13,109 nt of DNA from an uncultured Opitutia bacterium (GTDB lineage Bacteria; Verrucomicrobiota; Verrucomicrobiia; Opitutales; UBA953), in the NCBI GenBank assembly GCA_903924185.1, contig CAIYAN010000136.1, positions 1 through 13,109 of the forward strand. The letters are read 5' to 3'. The translations under genes and the position numbers were made by a program. Positions 7,105-13,109 of this stretch are shown piece after piece. Each line of letters opens with the position of its first letter. Positions within the stretch are counted from its first letter, which is position 1. Under the pieces are notes generated by a model. It made no database searches, had not been told where the DNA came from, and saw only the letters and a program-made list of their open reading frames with translations.

Positions 7105-7785
7105 TCACTCCGGATCGTTCTCGCCGTTGTCCACTGCGGAGTCGTCTTCGCCGTCGTCCTCGGCTGGCGACGCGTTGTGGATTAACTTGCGTCGATTAGC
7201 CTGTAAAGGGGTCATGCCCACGACGATAGCACGGCCACTGCGCTTCGGCTCGTTGTCGCGCGTGGCGATGTGGATCAAGGCTTCGATCGCACGCTTCATG
7301 GTCTCGAGGCCGATTTCTGGGTGCTCGAGTTCGCGGTAACGGTACTGCAGGAGCAGCTTCACCTTGTGGCCGTGATACAGGAAGTTTTCGGCGCGGCGGA
7401 CCTTGATGAAAAGGTCATGCACATCGATACGCGGGCGGAGTTTGATCTCCTTAACCTTAGTCGCGGTCTTCTGGTGCTTATGCTTCTTCGCTTCTTCGTA
7501 GAGGTACTTGCCGTACTCCATGAGTTTGCACACCGGGGGCGTGGCCGTCGCCGCAATCTCGATGAGGTCGACGCCGAATTCACGGGCCAACTCTAAGGCC
7601 TTGGCGGTCTGCATGACGCCGAGCATTTCGCCTTTGGGCGAGATGACGCGGATCTCGGTCGCACGGATGCGGTCGTTACGCTTGGGTCCTTTATCCTCCC
7701 GGCTGCGGAAGTTTCCGCGTTGTTGACCAGAGCTACTGGATGAGGAACTCGGCCGGGGGCCGTTCGGGCGATAGGGCGGTGGCAT
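7105..7785 (-). CDS. infC: Translation initiation factor IF-3
   Basis: 226-aa initiation factor that binds the 30S subunit, blocks premature 50S joining and proofreads the initiator tRNA and start codon. The IF3 core runs from about residue 36 (RNDRIRATEIRVI) through the N domain with VCKLMEYGKYLYEE, the lysine-rich linker (KKHKHQK) and the C domain (KEIKLRPRIDVHDLFIKV, then KVKLLLQYRYRE) to about 207. It is longer than the usual 170-180 aa. A 35-residue N-terminal extension is rich in Pro, Arg and Gly and contains a run of seven Ser (13-19), and an acidic tail of about 18 residues ends the protein. The start is an ordinary ATG; an in-frame TAA eight codons upstream limits alternatives, and the rare AUU-type start of E. 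coli infC is not seen. It is followed 4 nt later by the amidase. Confidence 0.96.
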   Translation of the reverse strand: MPPPYRPNGPRPSSSSSSSGQQRGNFRSREDKGPKRNDRIRATEIRVISPKGEMLGVMQTAKALELAREFGVDLIEIAATATPPVCKLMEYGKYLYEEAKKHKHQKTATKVKEIKLRPRIDVHDLFIKVRRAENFLYHGHKVKLLLQYRYRELEHPEIGLETMKRAIEALIHIATRDNEPKRSGRAIVVGMTPLQANRRKLIHNASPAEDDGEDDSAVDNGENDPE

Positions 7786-7892
7786 TAGGTATCTTCGTGC
7801 GTGTCGTTACGTGCCTAAACTCCCCTTGAATGCGGTTGGGTTCAAGCACCGATTACACCGAAGACCGCTTAACGGCGGCCCAGCAGATCAAC
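7786..7892 (-). promoter_or_regulatory. infC upstream region: possible -10 box and an inverted repeat
   Basis: 107 bp between the peroxiredoxin stop and infC. On the - strand TGTAAT (7857-7852) matches a -10 hexamer in five of six positions, without a recognisable -35; it would give a leader of about 60 nt. Within that leader CTTGAA (7825-7830) and TTCAAG (7841-7846) form a perfect 6-bp inverted repeat with a 10-nt loop. A weak hairpin CCGC-TTAACG-GCGG (7865-7878) could end the peroxiredoxin transcript. All three roles are tentative. Confidence 0.25.
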
Positions 7893-8369
7893 TTATTTCA
7901 AGGCGGCGATGGCGGCGAGGACCTGGCTGCCGTGCTCCGCGGCTTCGACTTTCGGAATCACTGCCAAGAGTTTGCCGTCTTCATCAAAGAGGTAGGCGGC
8001 CCGCAGCGGACCGAGGTACTTTTTACCGTACATGGATTTTTCGACGATCGCATCCATGGCCTGCGAGAACTGGTCCTCTGGGTCCGCCACCAAGGTGTAC
8101 TTGAAGCCATGCTTGGCGGCGTACTTGGAGTGGGAGGCGCAAGTGTCTCGGGAGACGCCAATAATTGTAAACCCTTGCTTACCAAGGGCTTTTTCGTGTT
8201 TAGCAAGGTCCGCAGTCTGCTTATCACAGGCCGAGGTGTTATTGCGCATGTAGACCGAAACGACCGTTGGGCCGTCCATGAGCTTAGCAAAGGGGCCATT
8301 GACGGCCTTTCCGTCGACTAAGGCGTCGATTTTAAAGGATAACTTAGGCTTTTTTCCAGGTGTCAGCAT
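7893..8369 (-). CDS. Peroxiredoxin, PrxQ/BCP type
   Basis: 158-aa thiol peroxidase of the bacterioferritin comigratory protein family, expected to reduce peroxides in the cytoplasm with thioredoxin-like reductants. The thioredoxin-fold pattern is clear: TVVSVYMRNNTSAC with peroxidatic Cys48, IIGVSRDTCASH, and LVADPEDQFSQAMDAI. The family motif is Pro-x3-Thr-x2-Cys; here Thr45 and Cys48 are kept but the Pro position is Met41. The resolving Cys often found five residues after the peroxidatic Cys is absent; Cys77 in helix 3 could take that role, as in some PrxQ proteins. Length is normal. The ATG at 8369 is preceded directly by GCC, with no Shine-Dalgarno sequence. The gene diverges from rpmI and lies upstream of infC, 107 bp away. 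Confidence 0.85.
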   Translation of the reverse strand: MLTPGKKPKLSFKIDALVDGKAVNGPFAKLMDGPTVVSVYMRNNTSACDKQTADLAKHEKALGKQGFTIIGVSRDTCASHSKYAAKHGFKYTLVADPEDQFSQAMDAIVEKSMYGKKYLGPLRAAYLFDEDGKLLAVIPKVEAAEHGSQVLAAIAALK

Positions 8370-8529
8370 GGCGAATGGGGTGAGAAGGGTGCACTGCGGA
8401 GGGGAGGCGATCGGTGGGCTTTGTCAAACGGGGCAGGGTTTTCGCAAATAACTGTACCGCCCGCCGGCTTCCTCGCCCTTTCCCCTTTACAAACCCCCCC
8501 CAGTCTTCTTTGTTCAGCCCCTTTCCGCC
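8370..8529. promoter_or_regulatory. Divergent intergenic region between peroxiredoxin and rpmI
   Basis: 160 bp that must hold promoters for both directions. On the + strand TTGTCA (8421-8426) could be a -35, with only a poor -10 (CAAATA, 8445-8450) at 18 bp. The same bases read TTGACA on the - strand (8427-8422), a perfect -35, but no AT-rich -10 follows. Downstream, 8461-8529 is a pyrimidine-rich leader with a run of eight C and no Shine-Dalgarno sequence before rpmI. No other gene or RNA is evident. Confidence 0.3.
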
Positions 8530-8721
8530 ATGCAAAAGACCCGCAAGTCAGTCTCCAAGCGCTTTAAGGTGACCGGTACCGGCAAAGTGATGCGTCGTTC
8601 CTCGAACACGCGCCACCTGCTCAGCTCCAAGTCCCGCAAGCAGCGCCGTCGTGCCAACAAGTCCAAGCGCGTCGACTCCGGCTTCGAGAAGAAGATGCTG
8701 GCTTCGATGCCTTTTGCCTAA
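8530..8721 (+). CDS. rpmI: 50S ribosomal protein L35
   Basis: 63-aa basic protein of the large ribosomal subunit, of standard length (about 64-66 aa). Family signs are TRKSVSKRFKVTGTGKV near the N terminus, then RRSSNTRHLLSSKS and KQRRRANKS. The ATG is preceded by GCC within a pyrimidine-rich stretch and has no Shine-Dalgarno sequence. It is followed by rplT after 82 nt, as in most bacteria, but infC, the usual upstream partner, is not upstream on this strand. Confidence 0.96.
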   Translation: MQKTRKSVSKRFKVTGTGKVMRRSSNTRHLLSSKSRKQRRRANKSKRVDSGFEKKMLASMPFA

Positions 8722-8803
8722 ATCGGCGATCCCCTCTGGCCAAAAGGGTGTTCTCAAGGCGACCCCGCGGCCTCTTATAAACCAATAATAATACCATACC
8801 AAC
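8722..8803 (+). promoter_or_regulatory. rpmI-rplT spacer with weak hairpin and A-rich leader
   Basis: 82 nt, rather long for this gene pair. CCCT (8732-8735) can pair with AGGG (8745-8748) around TGGCCA. Further on lies an A/T-rich, G-free stretch from TTATAA (8775) through AATAATAATA (8784-8793) to the rplT ATG, without a Shine-Dalgarno sequence. TATAAA (8776-8781) could be a -10, but no -35 lies at the right distance. L20 is known to repress its own operon in several bacteria; whether it binds here is unknown. Confidence 0.25.
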
Positions 8804-9160
8804 ATGCCTCGTGCAACCAACGGTCCAGCCACTAAGGCGCGCAAACGTCGCGCCATTCGTGCCGCTAAGGGCTACTTCGGAAATAAATCACGCCTGTACG
8901 TCTACGCTCTCGAAGCCGTCCAGCGCGCGCAGAAGTTCGCATACCGCGATCGTCGCAAAAATAAGTCCACTTTCCGCCAGCTATGGATCGTGCGTCTGAA
9001 CGCTGCCTGCCGTCCCCTCGGTATCAGCTACAGCCGCCTGGTCAATGGTCTCAAGAAGGCTAATATCACGATCGACCGTAAGAACCTCAGCGAGCTCGCG
9101 ATTCACGACGCTCCGGCGTTCGTGTCCATCGTGACCAAGGCTAAGGCCGCGCTGAAGTAA
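8804..9160 (+). CDS. rplT: 50S ribosomal protein L20
   Basis: 118-aa primary rRNA-binding protein needed for early 50S assembly; normal length. Family signature regions include the basic N-terminal tail KARKRRAIRAAKGYFGNKSR, the RDRRKNKSTFRQLWI helix, and the C-terminal globular domain (RLNAACRPLGISYSRLVNGL, then DRKNLSELA). The start is the ATG after an A-rich G-free leader, with no Shine-Dalgarno sequence. A strong terminator 22 nt after the stop closes the rpmI-rplT unit. Confidence 0.97.
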   Translation: MPRATNGPATKARKRRAIRAAKGYFGNKSRLYVYALEAVQRAQKFAYRDRRKNKSTFRQLWIVRLNAACRPLGISYSRLVNGLKKANITIDRKNLSELAIHDAPAFVSIVTKAKAALK

Positions 9161-9182
9161 GCGCGCTGCCAGCGTCACCTCG

Positions 9183-9215
9183 AAGGCCCCGGTCACCCCG
9201 GGGCCTTTTTGTTTT
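9183..9215 (+). terminator. Intrinsic terminator after rplT
   Basis: AAGGCCCCGG (9183-9192) pairs perfectly with CCGGGGCCTT (9198-9207) around the loop TCACC, followed by T-rich sequence to 9215. The 10-bp GC-rich stem plus U tract is a textbook intrinsic terminator. It separates rpmI-rplT from pheS, so pheS either has its own promoter in the next 50 nt or depends on readthrough or attenuation. Confidence 0.93.
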
Positions 9216-9268
9216 CACAGGGGTGCTTTCGCTTGCCGATTGGCCCCGCCCCCGCACAAATCAAGGGC

Positions 9269-10309
9269 ATGCAGCAGCAGCTCGCCCAGCTCGTCGCCTC
9301 CGCCCAGCAGGAGGCCCTCGCCGTCACGTCCCGTGCCGAGCTGGAGGCCTTTAAGGCGCGCGTGGTCGGACCCAACGGCTCCCTCACCGCGGTGATGAAG
9401 GGGATGGCCACGTTATCCAAAGAGGAACGCCCCGTCGTGGGTAAGCTGATCAACGAGGCGAAGCGGTCCGTCGAGGAGCTGCTCGCCGCCTTACTCCTTA
9501 AGGTCGAGGACGCCGAAATCGCCGCTGCCTTGGGTGCACCGTGGGATGCCACGCTCACCGGCCCCGATGCTCCCGCGGGTTCCCTCCACCCGCTCACGCG
9601 TACGCGCGAGCGGATTCTTGCTTCGTTCCGTAAGCTCGGCTTCACGGTCGCCGAGGGTCCCGAAATCGAAACGGAGTGGCATTGTTTCGACGCACTCAAC
9701 ACGCCCGCCGATCACCCCGCGCGTGACATGCAGGATACGCTCTACATGCCGAAGGCTTTCCGCTCCGCCGACGCCCCGCGTAAGGGTGAAGAGGCGCTCG
9801 TGCTGCGCACCCACACGTCGAGCGTCCAGGTACGCACGATGCTTTCGCGCAAGCCACCGTTCCGGATCGTGGCCCCCGGTCGTTGCTTCCGCCGCGATGC
9901 CGTCGACGCGACCCACTCCGCCAACTTCCATCAGGTCGAGGGTCTTTGGATCGACCGTAATGTGACGCTCGCTGACTTGCGCGGGGTGCTCGATTTCTTC
10001 GTGAAGGAGACGTTCGGGCCCGACGCCGAAATCCGCCTGCGTCCGTCGTTCTTCCCGTTCACGGAACCGTCCTTCGAAATGGACCTGCGCTCGCCGAACC
10101 TCGGCCGTCTGTCCAATCGCTGGCTTGAAATCATGGGCTGCGGTCTGGTCGACCCCAAGGTACTCGAGCACTGTGGGCTCGACCCCGCTGAATTCTCCGG
10201 CCTGGCCTTCGGGCTCGGGCTCGAACGTATCGCGATGCTGGTCCACGGCATCGATGACATTCGCCATTTCTACAATAACGACCTGCGCTTCCTGCGCCAG
10301 TTCGCCTAA
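9269..10309 (+). CDS. pheS: Phenylalanyl-tRNA synthetase alpha subunit
   Basis: 346-aa catalytic subunit of the (alpha-beta)2 class II enzyme that charges tRNA-Phe. An N-terminal coiled coil (about 1-85, tRNA contact) precedes the class II catalytic domain. Motif 1 region is HPLTRTRERIL with FTVAEGPEIE; motif 2 is PGRCFRRDAVDATHSANFHQ; LRPSFFPFTEPSFEMD follows; motif 3 is FSGLAFGLGLERIAMLVHG, then IRHFYNNDLRFLRQF at the end. The start is the ATG at 9269 (MQQQLAQLVASA), which lines up with the E. coli N terminus. Upstream TTG codons at 9233 and 9209 are in frame, but the latter lies inside the terminator. AAGGG sits too close to the ATG (1-nt spacing) for a normal Shine-Dalgarno sequence. pheT follows after 3 nt. 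Confidence 0.96.
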   Translation: MQQQLAQLVASAQQEALAVTSRAELEAFKARVVGPNGSLTAVMKGMATLSKEERPVVGKLINEAKRSVEELLAALLLKVEDAEIAAALGAPWDATLTGPDAPAGSLHPLTRTRERILASFRKLGFTVAEGPEIETEWHCFDALNTPADHPARDMQDTLYMPKAFRSADAPRKGEEALVLRTHTSSVQVRTMLSRKPPFRIVAPGRCFRRDAVDATHSANFHQVEGLWIDRNVTLADLRGVLDFFVKETFGPDAEIRLRPSFFPFTEPSFEMDLRSPNLGRLSNRWLEIMGCGLVDPKVLEHCGLDPAEFSGLAFGLGLERIAMLVHGIDDIRHFYNNDLRFLRQFA

Positions 10310-10312
10310 GCC

Positions 10313-12748
10313 ATGAAAGTTTCTTTCCAAGCGCTCTCCCGCCACGTCGACCTTTCCGGGGTCACGACCGATCGTCTCGCCGAGGTACTCCCGATGCTGG
10401 GGCTCGAGGTGGAGTCAGTCCACACGTTCGGCCTCGCACCGCTGCCCCTCGTGGTGGTCGGTGAGATCGTGTCGTTCGAAAAACACCCGTCCGCCGATCG
10501 TCTGAGCGTCTGTCGCGTCGATGTGGGTGATGGCAATCCACGCCAAATCGTTTGCGGCGCCAAGAATTTCCAGGCGGGCGACCGCGTACCAGTCGCGCTA
10601 CCCGGCACGGTGATGCCGAGTGGTACGGAAATTAAGGTCTCCAAACTACGTGATGTCGACTCCGCGGGCATGCTGTGCTCGTCCGAAGAGCTAGGCCTCG
10701 GCAAGGGCGAGGATGGGCTCCTCATCCTGACGCCGCAAAAGCCGGTGCTCGGGACGCCGTTGAATAAATTATTCGGCGCCCCGGATACGGTGCTCGAGAT
10801 TTCCGTCACGCCTAACCGCGGCGATTGCCTCGGTCTCCGTGGGGTTGCCCGTGATGTCGCCGCCGCCCTTAACCTGCCGTTGAAGCCGCTGACGGTGAAG
10901 ACGCCAGCTGGCCTCGCCGCCGCGCCGACTGCTCAAGATGCGTTCGGTTTCGTACGCTCGTCCTCCGAGTTCTGTCCTTACTACACGTTACGCACGTTGA
11001 AGAACGTGAAGGTGGGCCCGAGCCCGGATTGGCTCCGCCGTGACCTCGAAGCCGCGGGTCTTCGTCCGATTAACAATGTGGTCGATATCACCAACTGGGT
11101 GCTGCTCGAACTGGGCCAGCCGCTCCACGCGTTCGACGCGGCCAAGGTCGCCGGTGGCATCGAAGCCCGCCCCGCCCGCGAGGGCGAGGAGCTCGTGCTG
11201 CTCGACGGCAAGAAGGTGAAATTGGAAACGGGAATCTGCGTCATCGCCGATGCCCAGCGTCCGCTCGTCGTCGCTGGCGTCATGGGCGGCGCCGAAAGCG
11301 GTGTGACCAACGCCACGACGACTATCCTGCTCGAAGCGGCTTGGTTCAAGCCCGGCGAAATCCGCCGCGTCGCCCGCCGTCTCGGCGTGTCCACCGATTC
11401 ATCGCACCGCTTCGCCCGTGATGTGGATCCCGCCGGCGTTGAACTGGCTTCGCGTCTCGCAACAGACTTGCTCATCGAACTGGCCGGCGCTGAAGTGGTC
11501 GGCCCCGTCGTTGTCGTGGGCCAACCGCCCCGCACCGATGCCAACATCGCGCTGCCGGCCGGCTACGTGGCCGCTAAATTGGGCACGGCCATCGCCGATG
11601 CCGACGTGACCCAAGCATTCCAGCGCTTAGGTTTTACGGTTTCGCCCACGTCGACCGGCTTCTCCGTTCTGGTACCGTCCTTCCGTTCCGATGTGACGCG
11701 CCCCATCGACTTGGTCGAGGAATTCATCCGCATCCACGGGACCGATAAGGTGCCCGCGGGCCGTCCCATCGCCCCGCTCCCAGGCGACGAGGATACGCGT
11801 TCGTCGGGTTTCACCCGCGAGGTGGCTATCCGTCTCGCCGGCGCTGGTTTCACGGAGTGCTGTCACTACACTTTACGCGATGCCGCTGAGGTGGCGCGTA
11901 CACTCGGCGAGGCCGCGACCTCGCAGTTGGCCCTCGAGAACCCGCTCACGGCCGACCAATCGCATGTGCGTGCATCGCTCGTCCCCGGCCTCACCGCCGC
12001 CCTCGCCCTCAATGTCTCGGTCCATGCCGATCCGCGCGGTCTCTTCGAGGTCGGGGTCGTCTTCCGTCCGCAAGCCGATGGCACGGTGCGCGAATTCCTC
12101 GCGGTGGCCTTCGCCGCTCCGGCGGAATCTCTCGTCCGTTCCTGGAAATCGCGCGAGGCCTTTGATATCCTGCGCGCGAAGCGTCTGCTGTCCGATGTTG
12201 CCACGCTCGCCGGCGTGACGGCTTCTCGCCTGTCCTTCGGTGTCGCCACGGGTGGTCTCTGGCAGGCCGACCATGCTTCTTCTTTAGTCGATCGCGGCCG
12301 CTCCGCTGACGGTGCCTGCGGCGTCCTTGACCTCCGCTGGACACGCTCACTGGGGCTGAAGGGTTCCATCGTGGCCGGCGAATTCCTGCTGCCTCGCTCC
12401 ACGTTCGCCGACGCGCTCCGTATCCCGCGCTTCGAGGCGTTCTCGTCCTTCCCGCCCGCCACGCGCGATGTGGCCGTCATCGTGCCGACCACTACCGCCG
12501 CCGGCGAGGTGCTCAATCGCGTCCAACAGGCTGCCGCCAAGGCCGCCGGTAAGGAGTTCGCCTTGGAGTCGGTCAATTGTTTCGACGTTTTCAGCGGCCC
12601 CGGCCTACCCGAGGGCACGCGTAGCTTAGCCTTTGAGATTCGCTGGCGCCACGCGGCCCGCACGCTCACCGACGAAGAAGCGAACCGTGCTATGGCCACC
12701 GTCATCGCCGCGCTCGAGAAGGGCGCTGGCTGGACCATCCGCAGCTAA
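10313..12748 (+). CDS. pheT: Phenylalanyl-tRNA synthetase beta subunit
   Basis: 811-aa non-catalytic subunit carrying tRNA-binding and editing functions; normal length for bacterial PheT (about 800). Domains in order: EMAP-II-like tRNA-binding domain (about 42-150; VVVGEIVSFEKHPSADRL and AGMLCSSEELGL), B3/B4 editing domain (about 210-380; NNVVDITNWVLLELGQPLHAFDA and GVMGGAESGV), B5 (about 405-480; SFRSDVTRPIDLVEEFIRI), catalytic-like core (485-690), and C-terminal FDX-ACB anticodon-binding domain (about 706-811; FPPATRDVAVIVP, then RSLAFEIRWRHAARTLTDEE). It starts 3 nt after pheS at GCC-ATG and is surely cotranscribed with it. No frameshift or missing domain is seen. Confidence 0.96.
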   Translation: MKVSFQALSRHVDLSGVTTDRLAEVLPMLGLEVESVHTFGLAPLPLVVVGEIVSFEKHPSADRLSVCRVDVGDGNPRQIVCGAKNFQAGDRVPVALPGTVMPSGTEIKVSKLRDVDSAGMLCSSEELGLGKGEDGLLILTPQKPVLGTPLNKLFGAPDTVLEISVTPNRGDCLGLRGVARDVAAALNLPLKPLTVKTPAGLAAAPTAQDAFGFVRSSSEFCPYYTLRTLKNVKVGPSPDWLRRDLEAAGLRPINNVVDITNWVLLELGQPLHAFDAAKVAGGIEARPAREGEELVLLDGKKVKLETGICVIADAQRPLVVAGVMGGAESGVTNATTTILLEAAWFKPGEIRRVARRLGVSTDSSHRFARDVDPAGVELASRLATDLLIELAGAEVVGPVVVVGQPPRTDANIALPAGYVAAKLGTAIADADVTQAFQRLGFTVSPTSTGFSVLVPSFRSDVTRPIDLVEEFIRIHGTDKVPAGRPIAPLPGDEDTRSSGFTREVAIRLAGAGFTECCHYTLRDAAEVARTLGEAATSQLALENPLTADQSHVRASLVPGLTAALALNVSVHADPRGLFEVGVVFRPQADGTVREFLAVAFAAPAESLVRSWKSREAFDILRAKRLLSDVATLAGVTASRLSFGVATGGLWQADHASSLVDRGRSADGACGVLDLRWTRSLGLKGSIVAGEFLLPRSTFADALRIPRFEAFSSFPPATRDVAVIVPTTTAAGEVLNRVQQAAAKAAGKEFALESVNCFDVFSGPGLPEGTRSLAFEIRWRHAARTLTDEEANRAMATVIAALEKGAGWTIRS

Positions 12749-12753
12749 TCGCC

Positions 12754-13044
12754 ATGGCCGAAGGTTTTGACATCGACCATCTCGCGAAGCTCGCCCGCCT
12801 CAGCCTCACTCCCGAGGAGAAGGCGCTGTATTCGTCCCAGTTAAATTCCATCATCGGTCACTTTCAGGCACTGGCGCAAGCCGACCTGCCCACGTCCATC
12901 GACGATGCCCGCGTGGTTCGTGAATCCGCCCTGCGCTCGGATGTTCCTGGCCCGTCCCTCGGTGCCGAGGCGGTGACCCGGATGGCACCGGCTTCGCGTG
13001 ATGGGCAAATTTCCGTCCCGCGTGTCGTGGACGACGAAGCCTAA
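12754..13044 (+). CDS. gatC: Asp/Glu-tRNA(Asn/Gln) amidotransferase subunit C
   Basis: 96-aa small subunit of GatCAB, which turns misacylated Glu-tRNA-Gln and/or Asp-tRNA-Asn into Gln-tRNA-Gln or Asn-tRNA-Asn; GatC wraps and stabilises GatA and GatB. Family pattern: HLAKLARLSLTPEEKALYSSQLNSII at the N terminus, then LRSDVPGPSLGAEAV and a C-terminal VPRVVDDEA. Length is standard (about 95-100). It starts 5 nt after pheT at GCC-ATG and is followed by gatA after 3 nt. Its presence implies an indirect route for at least one amide aminoacyl-tRNA in this organism. Confidence 0.94.
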   Translation: MAEGFDIDHLAKLARLSLTPEEKALYSSQLNSIIGHFQALAQADLPTSIDDARVVRESALRSDVPGPSLGAEAVTRMAPASRDGQISVPRVVDDEA

Positions 13045-13047
13045 GCC

Positions 13048-13109
13048 ATGGCCGACGTTCTCCACACGCTTTCTGCCGCCGAATTGGGCCGCCGCCTCAC
13101 CGCGGGCAC
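13048..13109 (+). CDS. gatA: Asp/Glu-tRNA amidotransferase subunit A, 5' part only
   Basis: The window ends after 20 codons (MADVLHTLSAAELGRRLTAG). The pattern with SAAELGRRLTAG resembles GatA N termini, where a similar helix leads into the amidase-signature domain, and the position directly after gatC with a 3-nt gap supports it. GatA is the amidase that frees ammonia from glutamine. The catalytic Ser-Ser-Lys region lies outside the window, so nothing can be said about its state. Confidence 0.8.
   Translation, partial: MADVLHTLSAAELGRRLTAG

Noticed and set aside
9209..9268. Earlier TTG starts for pheS
   Set aside because: The first lies within the rplT terminator, and the family N terminus aligns with the ATG at 9269.
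9209..9268. Phe-containing leader peptide or T-box before pheS
   Set aside because: Only two Phe codons occur, there is no plausible short reading frame with its own start, and no T-box-like conserved segment is visible in about 53 nt.
9491..10345. 284-codon open frame on the - strand opposite pheS
   Set aside because: Complementary reading of a GC-rich conserved gene, with no family resemblance and no start signal.
11866..12738. 290-codon open frame on the - strand within pheT
   Set aside because: Arg/Ser/Ala-rich shadow of the pheT coding sequence; pheT is intact and has clear domains through this stretch.

Overview
This window is a chromosomal housekeeping region from a GC-rich bacterium. 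Gene content, a TIGR03790-family protein (a family known from exosortase-bearing lineages such as Verrucomicrobia) and near absence of Shine-Dalgarno sequences suggest Verrucomicrobiota, possibly Opitutae. That assignment is inference from recognition, not from a search. I see no insertion sequence, prophage, CRISPR array, rRNA or tRNA.

Layout, left to right. (1) metX (homoserine O-acetyltransferase, + strand) follows an 82-nt leader that can form mutually exclusive hairpins and has SAM-riboswitch-like words. (2) A cardiolipin synthase-type phospholipase D (- strand) converges on metX with one base between the stop codons. (3) rpsA (ribosomal protein S1, six S1 domains, - strand) has a strong terminator and a 153-nt leader. 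(4) A - strand cluster reads infC (IF3), then an Amidase_3 cell-wall hydrolase 4 nt later, then an exported TIGR03790 protein 47 nt later. (5) A PrxQ/BCP-type peroxiredoxin (- strand) lies upstream of infC. (6) A + strand block carries rpmI, rplT, a terminator, pheS, pheT, gatC and the first 20 codons of gatA.

Most genes serve translation: S1, IF3, L35, L20, both subunits of phenylalanyl-tRNA synthetase, and the GatCAB amidotransferase that makes Gln-tRNA and/or Asn-tRNA by transamidation. The order infC-rpmI-rplT-pheS-pheT, common in many bacteria, is broken here: infC sits on the opposite strand, separated from rpmI by the peroxiredoxin gene and a 160-bp divergent spacer. Cell-envelope genes (amidase, TIGR03790 protein, cardiolipin synthase) are mixed in among them.

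The main points worth a second look are the metX leader, the TIGR03790 protein, the split infC/rpmI-rplT locus, and the recurrent GCC-ATG start context without Shine-Dalgarno sequences. I found no clearly new multi-gene system.
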